From positions 3,287,001-3,351,000 of the forward strand of contig CM029120.1 of NCBI GenBank assembly GCA_016859345.1: DNA of 64,000 nucleotides. The letters run 5' to 3'. Both the position numbers and the translations under genes were made by a program. Below are positions 47,794 to 58,377 of this stretch, piece by piece (the first letter of the stretch is position 1; every line of letters begins with the position of its first letter). Source of the DNA: Istiophorus platypterus (Eukaryota; Chordata; Actinopteri; Istiophoriformes; Istiophoridae). The notes under the pieces were generated by a model, which worked only from the letters and a program-made list of their open reading frames with translations, did no database searches and was not told where the DNA came from.

Positions 47794-48806
47794 CCTGATT
47801 TTTCAAGTTTAATTTTTTTTAAATTGTCCTTTTTTTATGTACATGTTTTTGTCGAACATCCTCTGCCTTAACTCCAGAACGGGACGCTTGACTTGAGCTT
47901 CTTCACGGCCGATTGTTTCCACTTCACGGTGAAGGGCCACGAGGAGCTGGCAAAGGGCCTGTGGAACAACATGGTCAGGGGTTTTCTTTTTTTAGGTTGT
48001 TTTTTTTTTTCTTGGATCTAAAGGTGACCATTGAAGAAAGTTTTAGTTGGGCGAAGGTTCCGGTCAGGTGAGGTCGAGGTCTCGGCCTCTAGCAGCCATT
48101 TAAATGTGGAGGTCACTTGAAATACAGACGGGATCGCAGCAGCTTACTAGGACAAACATATTATATTTATCAGACACAAAAAGTGAATGAATCAGGCTTT
48201 AAATATATCACATTTTCTGTGTCATCCATCTAGAAGTGAGTGATAGAATATAAAGGTTCTCTATCATTGAATTCACACAACAGACAATTCTGTAATAGCT
48301 GTGATTATTCTCATCATTATTATTATTATTATTATCTAATTACCATTATTATCCTGAATATTCTGGGACTCCGTCAACAGAGCACATAATGGAAAAGCCT
48401 CAGAAATTTCTTTCTTTTCTCAACATGGCGCTTCGAAAAAAAAAACCCCACTCTCACTCAGAACACATTATTATGATTCTGTCCCTCTGAACGGATCAAA
48501 ATGTCTCCTCAGTTCCAGCCCGAAGGAGCGAAAGACATGATAGAGACGTTCTCGGAGTCACTACAACTCATCTGCCCGCCGAAGGTAGGACGCCACCAAC
48601 GTGATAAGGATTTTTTTTTCTTCATGTTTTCATGTTTTGTTTTTTCTCTTTACCTGAGCCCATTTTTCTTCCTGTCGCTCTTCCTGCAGGAGCATCCTTA
48701 CATCTTCACCAGACCCAGGGTTGAATCGTCTGCCCCGGCACTGAAACACGTCCCCACAACGCTGACATCTCTGCTCTCCGTCCTTGTCCTGCGGGGTTTC
48801 CTATAA
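41160..48806 (+). CDS. Phospholipase B1-like GDSL lipase, single module
   Basis: PLB1 is a brush-border phospholipase/lysophospholipase with an SGNH fold. Coding exons: 41160-41214, 41355-41395, 42035-42125, 42536-42594, 42963-43030, 43339-43382, 43750-43870, 44285-44336, 44451-44531, 45127-45192, 46390-46481, 47201-47282, 47594-47695, 47878-47973, 48513-48584, 48690-48806. All phases close, giving 412 residues. Residues 1-19 are a signal peptide (start MLRSLLLTICAFA). Catalytic blocks: ALGDSLT with Ser80, IGGYGTY at 106-112, GMNDICDYC with Asn195, and TADCFHFTVKGH with Asp330/His333. The hydrophobic C-terminus (LTSLLSVLVLRGFL) suggests a GPI anchor. Mammalian PLB1 has four such modules; here I see one. 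The donor of exon 11 (AAAG|GTTACT) is weak. Confidence 0.9.
44147..44217. repeat. (AT)n with imperfect hairpin arms
   Basis: CTGCAAATGATTTGA, (TA)n and ATCAAATTATTTGCAG form an imperfect palindrome, followed by about 12 more AT units. It lies in a PLB1-like intron. Confidence 0.7.
47702..47789. repeat. (CA)44 starting directly after a 5' splice site
   Basis: The donor of PLB1-like exon 13 reads CCT|GTAAGT and the CA array begins at the next base. It fills about half of the 182-base intron (47696-47877). CA repeats near donors are known binding sites for hnRNP L, so repeat length could affect splicing; that effect is inferred. Confidence 0.95.
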
Positions 48807-49262
48807 TTCAACGCAGAGGATCTGAATCCCACTAGAACCAGTTCCAGTCCTGGAACATAAACCCTCAGGGAGGCCTAAAGGTTGACTGTATATTAGACGT
48901 ATAAGACACACATAGGTAGTATTTATGATTCTCATTACAAATCATTGGGTGAGAGATTTTTTTTTTATATATCAGTATATCACTATATTCTGTGATCAGT
49001 TATATTTACAAAAATCTTCATGTTCTGACATTTGCTGTTGATGATCTTCATAAATATCAAACGAAGAAGTTTCGATCCACAAGTCTGGAACGAGATGGAA
49101 CTAAAAACTTGAATCTTACCCTTGAAACTTGTCAAATTAAATTTCAGTGTTTACAGAGTAACTGAATCTTCTTGTTACCAGCTGCTGTTCTAAAACCAAA
49201 TCTGAAAACACTCTCCTGAAAAAGACAATGTTAAGCTCTGATTTTGTCCCTTTAAGTCTTCC

Positions 49263-49298
<36 letters not shown>

Positions 49299-50330
49299 GT
49301 ATTTATGGCACTGAGTTGTTTAACTGTCTCAGTGACAACAGGTTGCAGGGACAAAATTTTGATTTGAAGACCCTTTGATCTGATTAATTTGCAAATGTTG
49401 AGGATAAACTCCAGGTAACTCAAAATGAGATACAACCATTAACAGTAAAATGAACTAAAATAACAAAGCACTTATCACTTTATACATTTTCTACAGTATT
49501 TTTTTATCCCATTTAAATTTTATTTTTAATTTATTGGGAAATATAAGGTGAGGTTTTTCTGTCTTACAACAAAATTATAATAAATACATCTACATTGAGC
49601 TAAATTAAGTTTAAAAAATATGTGAATTCAATAAAATTACTAGTATTTATACATTTTCTAGCAGTTGTATTTACCTATGGATGGAAGGAGGGAGGGATGA
49701 TGGAAGGATGGATGGATGGGTAGACAGATAGATATAAATAGACTTTTATTGAAAAGAATTTCATGATGTTTACTTTCTCTTTTTTAATTTTTATTGCCTC
49801 TATGCCCCTTTAATCATTGTTATTTGTTATAAAATTAAATAACTTTATGAGTTCTTGATTACAATTTGCCACATTCTGTGGGCACTTTGTAACACTCTTT
49901 TCCCTTAATAAAAAAGGTTATTATTTATCATACATGCCATTTCTCTCATTTTAATATAATTATATTCACATTTTAATCTGGCACATCTCTCATCATACTG
50001 GCTTTTCATTTATCTTTACGTTTAAAATTCCTACTTATCAAGAAGTTTATCAGCAGCAGTTTTTATCAGCAGCATTCATGTTCTTTATACACCAGCCCAA
50101 GGATGTGTCTAATTTCTAAATGTTCTCCCACAATGTACAAATTTATTCTATTTATTGAATGTGTATCTGTACTTCTTCAGCTCTGCTATGACCCATGTCG
50201 CTGCAGGGACATCTCGGATAGTGAGGCTTTGTTTTTCCTTACAACAAGACAGGCTGCTAAGCTTGGCTTTTATTATTACACTATCCATCACATCTGTTGT
50301 AGTTTGGATTCATCTATTGATAATCTTTCT
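48807..50330. other. Spacer downstream of the PLB1-like gene
   Basis: It holds the probable 3' UTR (candidate AATAAA near 49582 and 49904), a (TTG)12 run at 49263-49298, a GGAT/GATA-type stretch near 49680-49735 and AT-rich DNA. No exon seen. Confidence 0.5.
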
Positions 50331-50338
50331 AGTGCTGT

Positions 50339-50355
50339 CTATATATATATATGTA

Positions 50356-50442
<87 letters not shown>

Positions 50443-50461
50443 GGTATGGTATATATATGTA
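50339..50461. repeat. (AT)n/(CT)n compound microsatellite
   Basis: ATAT, CTCTCT, about 30 further AT units, then GTAT units. The Tyr/Ile-rich ORFs across it are artefacts. It abuts the Tc1/mariner fragment. Confidence 0.9.
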
Positions 50462-50519
50462 TATGTATGGTAAATTATTCATACTATACACACATTACTA
50501 TGCGCTTTTGACGTGTAGA

Positions 50520-50985
50520 TTCATCTACCATCAGGGAAGCGTGTTGCTGCAGGACAATGACCCCAAACCCAACCAGAGTCATAAAGAACCGTCTTCAAAG
50601 ACAAGACAACCAGGGAGTCAGGTGGTCTGCCCCCCTCCCCACAGAGACCCAATCTCAGCGTCATGGAGTCAGTCTGGAGTCACATGAGGAGAGAGGGGAC
50701 ACTGAGGCAGACTTAAGTCCACAGAGGAACCGCAGCAGGTCCTCCAAGATCCCTAGAACTTGCCAGGAGCCTTGAAAAACTGCTCAGGCAAACCGAGGAG
50801 AACTGGTCCTGCTTTAAAGTTGCAGTGTGGTCACAGCAAATGTTGATCTGATTCAGGGGTTTTTTTCTGTTTACTGACCTTTGTATTGTGAGTTAGTTGA
50901 TAGATAAAAAACTGTCGATGGTATTATTTTATAAAAAACATCCTGACTTTATTTTGCACAGAACTTTGTATGGGAACTCAGCTTG
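50520..50985 (+). mobile_element. Tc1/mariner-type transposase C-terminal fragment and 3' end
   Basis: The frame reads LLQDNDPKPNQSHKEP, the decayed second-Asp QDNDPKHT motif of Tc1-like transposases. Further on, AGGTCCTCCAAGATC, CTTGAAAAACTG and GGTCACAGCAAATGTTGATC match the C-terminal coding and 3' trailer of a common fish Tc1-like element. Frameshifts and stops break the gene, and the 5' half is absent, replaced by the AT microsatellite. Confidence 0.75.
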
Positions 50986-50994
50986 GAGTCAAAA

Positions 50995-51355
50995 CTAACA
51001 CAATCTAATACAAGAGTCCTGCAATAAATCCTCCTTTGTGAAGGTTCTTATGCTCAGTTTCTGCTTAAATTGTTTTAGAAAGGTTTGATTCGATTGAACA
51101 ATAACTCTGGAGGATGCGGTTTGTGCTGCTGTTAGGCCGTATATTGCATTAGACGGGGAGGTTGCTATTTAGCCTGCTCTCGTTGGTACAAACGGGTTAG
51201 ACAAAATAACATAAACACCTGTCCATATGAGGCAAAACAAGCCGCGGCTTCCAGAAAGATCACGCACCACTTTGACACCAGAAAACCGAACATCATAACC
51301 TTCACAGAGTCCTGGTTTATTACAGGGTCGTTGCATCACACCGAATTAGTTTCAG
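50995..51355. mobile_element. Second, decayed copy of the CAGTTTATTAGG MITE
   Basis: It shares GGAGGATGCGGTTTGTGCTG with the copy at 27.55 kb (GGAGGATGTGGTTTGTATTG), and TGGTTTATTACAGGGTCGTT with TGATTTATTACAGGACTGTT. The terminal repeats have decayed. It lies directly behind the Tc1 fragment. Confidence 0.6.
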
Positions 51356-51639
51356 CCATTTGTGCCTAAAAAATGAAGTGGCAACCGAGTGTGCAATATG
51401 GTTTTATATGCAAACCGTGCAATACGTGCTACTATTCAAATTTAAATCTGTGCTGTGCTAAGATATGTGTTTGCACATACATAGACTACATAAATGAACT
51501 TGTACTTTGCCCAAACACTTTTCTAGCATGGCAGATAATGAGTCTCTGGAATTATTTATCGGCTGCAACCGTAGTTTGCCCCTCTTCTAACACACCCCTC
51601 CTTGGTATGCGTGCCGTGTTGACGTTTCCTCCCTGAAGA

Positions 51640-52206
51640 TGGTGCAGTTTTAATCCCGCATATCTCTTCCTTCCGAACTGCGTTCGAGATCCGCGGCTCG
51701 GCGCCGCAGTACCTCGGCGCGGCCGCCGGGGGCAGCAGAGCCACTGTTTACAGGCGGCGGAGGGCAGCAGGCTCCACGAGCCCTTAGCTGGTAGCGTGGA
51801 GCTGAAACCGGAGACCGAGAGGAGGTCGCTGTAGTAGTTGGTAAAAAAACAGAAAAGTTACAGAAACTCGCAGGTGAAGCCCTTCAGCTCCTCGCGTTTA
51901 CACGGCGACGCACCGCGGACCGGGAGGTAACCACTCGTGGGCATGAAACGGTCGTCAAAGGGCGGTAAATAACAACATTTTTGCTCGGGGCTCGCCGACT
52001 CCTGCATGGTCGCTAGCTAGCTAACGGTTAGCTGCAGGAGCTACTTGGCTAGCTGGCTAGCGAGGTCCAGCCCAAAAGTTGTTTACCTCAAGTTGTGGAT
52101 GTGGTCACCCCCCGAGCTTTTCACGACTTTTCTCTGGGATACGAGAGCAAGGACCAACGATTCACACTGGATTTAACACTGTGCGCGCTGTTAGGAAACT
52201 AGCAGG
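51640..52206 (+). promoter_or_regulatory. larp1b: CpG-rich promoter and 5' UTR of larp1b
   Basis: CpG-rich from about 51660 (GATCCGCGGCTCGGCGCCGC) to the start codon. A cluster of GCTAGCTAGCTAACGGTTAG and GGCTAGCTGGCTAGC lies at 52010-52065. The precise start of transcription is not visible. Confidence 0.5.
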
Positions 52207-55200
52207 ATGTCCACAGAGGTTGAGCGTAGCCAGGTCGACTCCGGTTTGACAGCGGCCAGCTCCGGCGGCGCCGCGGCGGAGAAGAACCAAAACAAGTCCG
52301 GGGGGCCGAGAGAGCAACACGAGCAGGGGCAGAGGGGCTCGGAGAAGCCGCTGCAAGACGGCCACGCCACCGACGCCGCCAGGAGCCCGACGGACACGCA
52401 CAAGAAATGCAAGGAGAACGATAAGGAAAACGACCAAAGCAGCAACGCTGACTCGGCTGTGGAGGCGGTGAAGAGGAAAGTTATGGAGGCTCCTCCGCCG
52501 AAAGTCAACGCGTGGACCAAGAGGACCACGGGCAGGGTGCCGATCAACAACATCAGCTCCCAGGAGAAAGGTGAGACGACCCCCCCCCCCCCAAATATAT
52601 GATGGCTGATTATGGTGACCAAACTTTACAATATGGTCTCAGCTCAGCGCGTAGGCTCCCCCAACCCCCCAGCTGAGCACGTTGCTGCAGCGTTTTTGAC
52701 AGCTTCACTGCGGGGGAAAAATCCACTTTAACCCGCGCCACACGGGCTTGTCACACCCCGGCTTCGGGGGCTTATTCGGGAGCCGAACGAAGCGCACAAA
52801 ACTCGAATGTCAGCGCAGGCGAGGGGTGTTGATGGTGGCATTATCTGCCCCCATCCCCCTCTGCGCTCGGATTGCTCCGGAGCACCACGTGTTGATTGCT
52901 GACAACTGCTACTTCTTTAGCCTGTAACTTAGCTACTACCAACTAGCTCCCACAACGCTACCCCCCCCCACCCCCACCCGCAACTTTCTCGGGAAAAACG
53001 CCAGTGACACAGCACAGGGGGCCAAAGTGGGTTAAATACAGCGCATGAGAAGGCTCGGCCCGAGCCAAAGTCGGCCCCGAGTCTGTGCTGCGGGGTTTGG
53101 CTCGGTGTGTGAAGGCTAAAACAGCCAGGCTAACTGCTCCTGCTGCTGTGAAAGACACGTTTTGCATGTCCAATGGCCTGGCTGCCTGCAGTTCCTCCCA
53201 CCAGCCTGCTCTCCACTGTCACTGGTGAAAGCACAAGTGTGTGTGTCTGTGTTGAGAGCAAGGTGGTTGGAGTTACTGCGGGTTGAGGGTTGTAAAATAA
53301 TGATGGTATATAGTAGGTTTAACTCACATTAATCTGTTATTGTTGTGGTGCACCAGTTAATCATTCACTGTGGAAAATGATAAAATAAATAAATGCGCCG
53401 GCATCTTGGAGTTTACCACGGCTCCTCAACTCCTCAGCCTGATAAACACAACAAATATCTACTTTATAAGTGGGAAAAACAGGTAGCAGCTTGGCAATTA
53501 CAAATGTTACATTTTATTTACAGCGACCTTTATAATGAAGCACCTTTTTATACACGAAATTCAGCTCAAAGTGCTTTGCCAAACAAAAAAAAAAGAACTG
53601 AGCTGAAGAACAGTTTGAAAAGATGAATTAATAATTACTCTTCTGATTAACTGCTCAATTGTTTGGAGAATGGTGGCGACAATGGAAATAAAGCCCAGTG
53701 TCTTCAGGATGCTGGATGTGAGGCGTCTGACCAACAGTCCAATACCCACAGATGTTCAATTTCCAAAGCTGTAAAACACAGAAAAGTGGCAAATTAAATT
53801 TTGGAACCAATGGATGGCAATAAATCAACCTCTTCTTGATAAACAATGTGATTACTTGCTTAGGAAAAAATCTTGGCTAGGGCTGCACCTGTGAATTACT
53901 TTAATTAGTGTTTTAACCTTCAATTATTTTCCAGATTATGTGTTTAGTTTATAAATTTTAAGAAAACGGTGAAAACGCCCATTAGTTTACTCAAAGCCCC
54001 ATTTGATGCCATCAAAACCCAAAGATATTCGGTTCACTGTCCCATTTAAAAGGGAAAAGTAGCAAAAACTGCAAACTGACCGAAATCCTTGACAGTCAAA
54101 CTAGTTGTTAGCTAATCTCCTTTCAACTGACTAATCCATCAATTCACTAATTGTTACAAATGTATCCGATTGATCCGCGGTTTGTTAGAAACCAGTGAAC
54201 CAGTGAGAAATTGCACATTACAAACCCCAGATCCCAGGGCGATGTCTTCAAACATCTCGTTTTTTTTTTTTCCAACCAACAATCTAAAACTCAAATATAT
54301 TCAATTTACATGATATAAAACAGAGAAACAGAGAAAAGCTGCAAATCCTCCAATTATGGAGGATTATGTTCGATAAATCACTTAGTTGTTTATCAAAATT
54401 ATCATGACTAATCGAATAATAATAGTTTCAGCGCTAAAAGGAAACCACTTTTTGCATACTATAACTGTAACTAAAAAAAATATCTGGACCCTTGACTTGA
54501 TCAGGACCAAGTTTGTGAATCATATTTGTGACTAAAATTCAGATTATTAGTGTCTCCTGCTTCGATATTGTCAATCACTTCAGTTTTTAAGAGCCCCAAC
54601 TTCATGGAAGTTTCACGTTCGATTGCTGTAGTACCCTTTTAATAATTGACTATCAGATATCAGAATTGGATTGATTAACTTCTGTCTATCTGATCGGACA
54701 ACTGATTAATCAGCTAATCATTCTTGGTGCTAGTTTGAACGACCAAACAAACAAGCCAGATCACCTCACATATAAGAATTCATTGATAAGACTGTTTTGT
54801 GGTCCCAGTTCGTCAGTTGGCTCCCGAATAAAACGTTAGTCTCAGTTGCACTCAGACGTCCGACCGAATTTGAGTTGCGAATGTGTGTCAGGGCACAGTG
54901 GGACCAGTGGGAGCTATATTTGAAGCGTCGGGCTCCGGAGAGGGCACAGGCGTCTTTTTACAGCACTACTGTACAGGCGGCCCGGTGGGGTGGATGCAGG
55001 CTCAGCCAGGCACACACGCCCATTCATGTGGAAGCCCCGGCCCTGCGGCGTCTTATCAGCCCGACCATCCTCCTGCCGAGCGATAGGGACCGTCGGGCTG
55101 GAGCGGACCACTCCCAGCCTGCAGCTGCCTGCAGGGACACAGTCGCATACCGCCGCTGGCCGCACACAAAATAAACCCTCGACTAGCTCAGTCGCTCGGC

Positions 55201-58200
55201 CCCTGGGGAAGGGGAGGGGGGGGTATTTATTCATTTTGTACCAACAGAAATTCCCAGTGCTACACACATACAGCAGAGCATGAAAAAGTACACGACTTGG
55301 CTTTTTCGTTTTCACTCCAGTGTTGAGCAAGTTTCCAGGCCAGCAACTTGTCGTCTTGCTATTTTTTTATTTATTTATTTATTTTTTTTAAATTAAGACC
55401 AAAAAAACCCTCCGGATTCAGGCCTGTTCTGGTAAATGCGATGATGTCACACTCACTCATCGATTCTGTGTCCACAGATCAACAAAACACTCTGAAAGTG
55501 GTCCGTGCCAGCAAGCCCAGAACGAGAAAGTCCAGCAAGGTAAGGATCTCTCCTCTTTAGTTTTTTTACTCACCCCCCCCTTCCCCTTTTTTTTCCATAA
55601 AGAATTTTCTAATCACTTTTTCTCTGTGACCCGAGCAAAAATGTCACAAACAGGAGTTGTCCAAAACAGATGAAAGGTTCAGTGTCATTAATACTGTGTA
55701 TCTTGATAAGTTGTCCCACAACAACCCTGTTTTGATGTCGTTTGCTTGTTGAGCAAATTTCTGCTTTTAATTGAGCTTTTATTCCAAACCGATCAGAAGT
55801 TGCAAAGTAACGGATATGTAGGGGCGCTGCCTGACGCTCGCCTGTAAATAAACTAGTGCTTTGGCCCTTTGAATCGATTGCAACTATGTATTTCGCCACA
55901 GTAACAACTTCTTGCAGGTAGTAACGCGTGGGCTGAGAAATTGACATCTGCTGCTGCGAGCCCAATGTGGACTTGTTGTTTTGTTTGCTTTTCCAGTGAG
56001 TTTTTCCACTGCGGTTGATTCATTTTGAATGTTTTGCTTTTTTAACTTCAAATACGAAATGACAGTTTAGTTAAGCGAATCTCTAATGCTGCATTTTATG
56101 TTCTGAGTATTAGCACATTGTTTTATTTTTAATCTCATCTTTTAAAGCCGTCATTTCATATATGTAGCCACAGGGAGAAACAGTGACTTGAGGGGGTCTT
56201 GACCTTCCTACATACAGTCAGCCTTTGCTTACATTTTACCCCGGTGACCCAGAATGCAACCTGTTGGCATTTTCGCAGCCAAAGCCAAAACCACATGTCA
56301 GAGGTGACGGGTTACATTAGATTTGCACAGCGGTCACATACTGTTAAGGCCAGGCGACGTATTTATAAAAGTTATCACAATATTAACGTGGATATATATA
56401 GAGATCCATATATCAGAGTGCGGCAAACGTTTGCAAAATAATCAAGCTGACTTTCATTGCATTGATTTTTTTTTTTTTTTTTTTATGCATTATATGCAAT
56501 TCACACTTTGTATGTGTGAAGCAGAAACTTACTTACTTTCATTTTCAATTATCTGGTGATTGTTCTCTCAGTTAGTTGTTAAATGTACATAAAATGTCAT
56601 AAAAATGTTTTAAAAAACCCAAAACAAAACAAAACTGCTCAGCGTAGTTTACCGGAGCCCAAAATGATGTCTTATTCTGTCTGGTTGTGTCAAACTAAGA
56701 GTCCAAAAACCAAAGATTGAAAGATTGTCTCTTTAGGGTTGCAGCTAAATATTCTTTTCATTATCAGTTAAACTATCAGTTGTTTTCTCGATTAGTCAAT
56801 TGGCCACCTTCTCTAAAAATGTCAGCAAATGGCAAAAACTTCACATTAAAGAGGTCCCAGAGCCCGTAGCAATGTCCTGAAATATCTTGCTTTGTCCGAC
56901 CAAAAGTTTGAAACCCAAAGACATTTGGATTTGGAGCCTCAAAATGATGAATTGATTGATAAATTTGTTGAGGATATGTTTTCTGTCAATCATCTAATCA
57001 ATTAATTGTCTATTTGCCATCGGTCTCTAATTGCCAATGGTAATTATTGCAGCTTGACTCAGAATCATTCAGTTGGATGAGATAACAAAATCGTAGAGAG
57101 TAAAGATCCTGTCATCGCCATAATGATTTTGTGGAAATTGCGGAAATTAGATGAACAATTATTTTTCTCCCAACCCTACAGCCTGGGAATTTTTTTTTTT
57201 TCCTGATTTTACAGTAAATTTCGATACAGCTTTGATGCTCTAAAGTTGCGGCACACATGTGTCGCAATCACCAATCCAGCCAATGGTTGCAAACTATCCC
57301 AGTGATCAACAGGTGGCAGTAACGTGCCAAAACATCCAGCAGTGCACCAGCAGAGGCAGCGAAGAAGATGGCCAGCTAGTATACATATCAACAATGGAGG
57401 ATTTAAAAGACTCTAAACCAGGTGGCAATAGAAAGGTTTCTCGGGGAAAGAAACCCGTTCAACACACTTGTTAGAACTCGAGGACACACAGTGTGTGCTC
57501 GTTCTTAATACTGATTGTAAACAGAGGCTCTATTAGTTTACAGGAAAACTCTGCAGTGCAGCTTTAATTGCCTGAGTTTAAACAAAACCGAATCTAAAAC
57601 ATAAAAACTGATCCTGCTGCTACTCCAACGCTGCCTTAAAGGTCTTTTAACATGCAGACTATTGGAATAATACAACGAAACCTAACCTACTGATGTTTTC
57701 TGTTGCTGTTTTTAGTTTTTTCTCTGAATTTGGTGAACTGCCCCCCCCATTTTTTTAAAGCCTATGTACACGTTGATCAGTAAGAGCTGTTTAAAAGCCA
57801 AAATACCTCAAAGATGAATTTTGTTTTGTATCCAAACAACAACACCGTTTTTATTTCATATATACATTATTATTTAGTAGTAGAATGATTGTGATCATAG
57901 CATCGGTATTTCATATTTTCGCCCCTGTCGCACTGTGCAGCTCCGAGGGTAACCGTAGCCCTCGTTTGTCTAACCTTGATCTCCTATCAGATTGTCCAAA
58001 TTTACAAATCCGACAGCGGTGGCGAGTGACTCGGCCATTTTATCGTTGATGTTTGCAGTTTCCCCACAGGACGGAGCACTGACCTCCTTTTCTCTCCTCC
58101 ATGGATTCTACCCCGGGGGGCAGAAGGGGGGCACTCGGATTCTACCTGCTCTACAGACAATGTGTAGAATAACCGAAAAACGAGTCTGGGTGACAGGGAT

Positions 58201-58330
58201 TGACTAGTGAATGCCGAAATGATGATTTGTTGTTGTTGTTAATGTCTCTTCCACATTCTCGTTTTCATAGTCAAGTGACTTCAGTGACATCACAAACTGG
58301 CCTACACCCGGTGAACTGGCCAAAGAGGTA

Positions 58331-58377
<47 letters not shown>

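Noticed and set aside
50103..50687. 194-codon ORF with Tyr/Ile repeats
   Set aside because: It spans the AT microsatellite and the broken Tc1 fragment; only the transposase-like tail has meaning.
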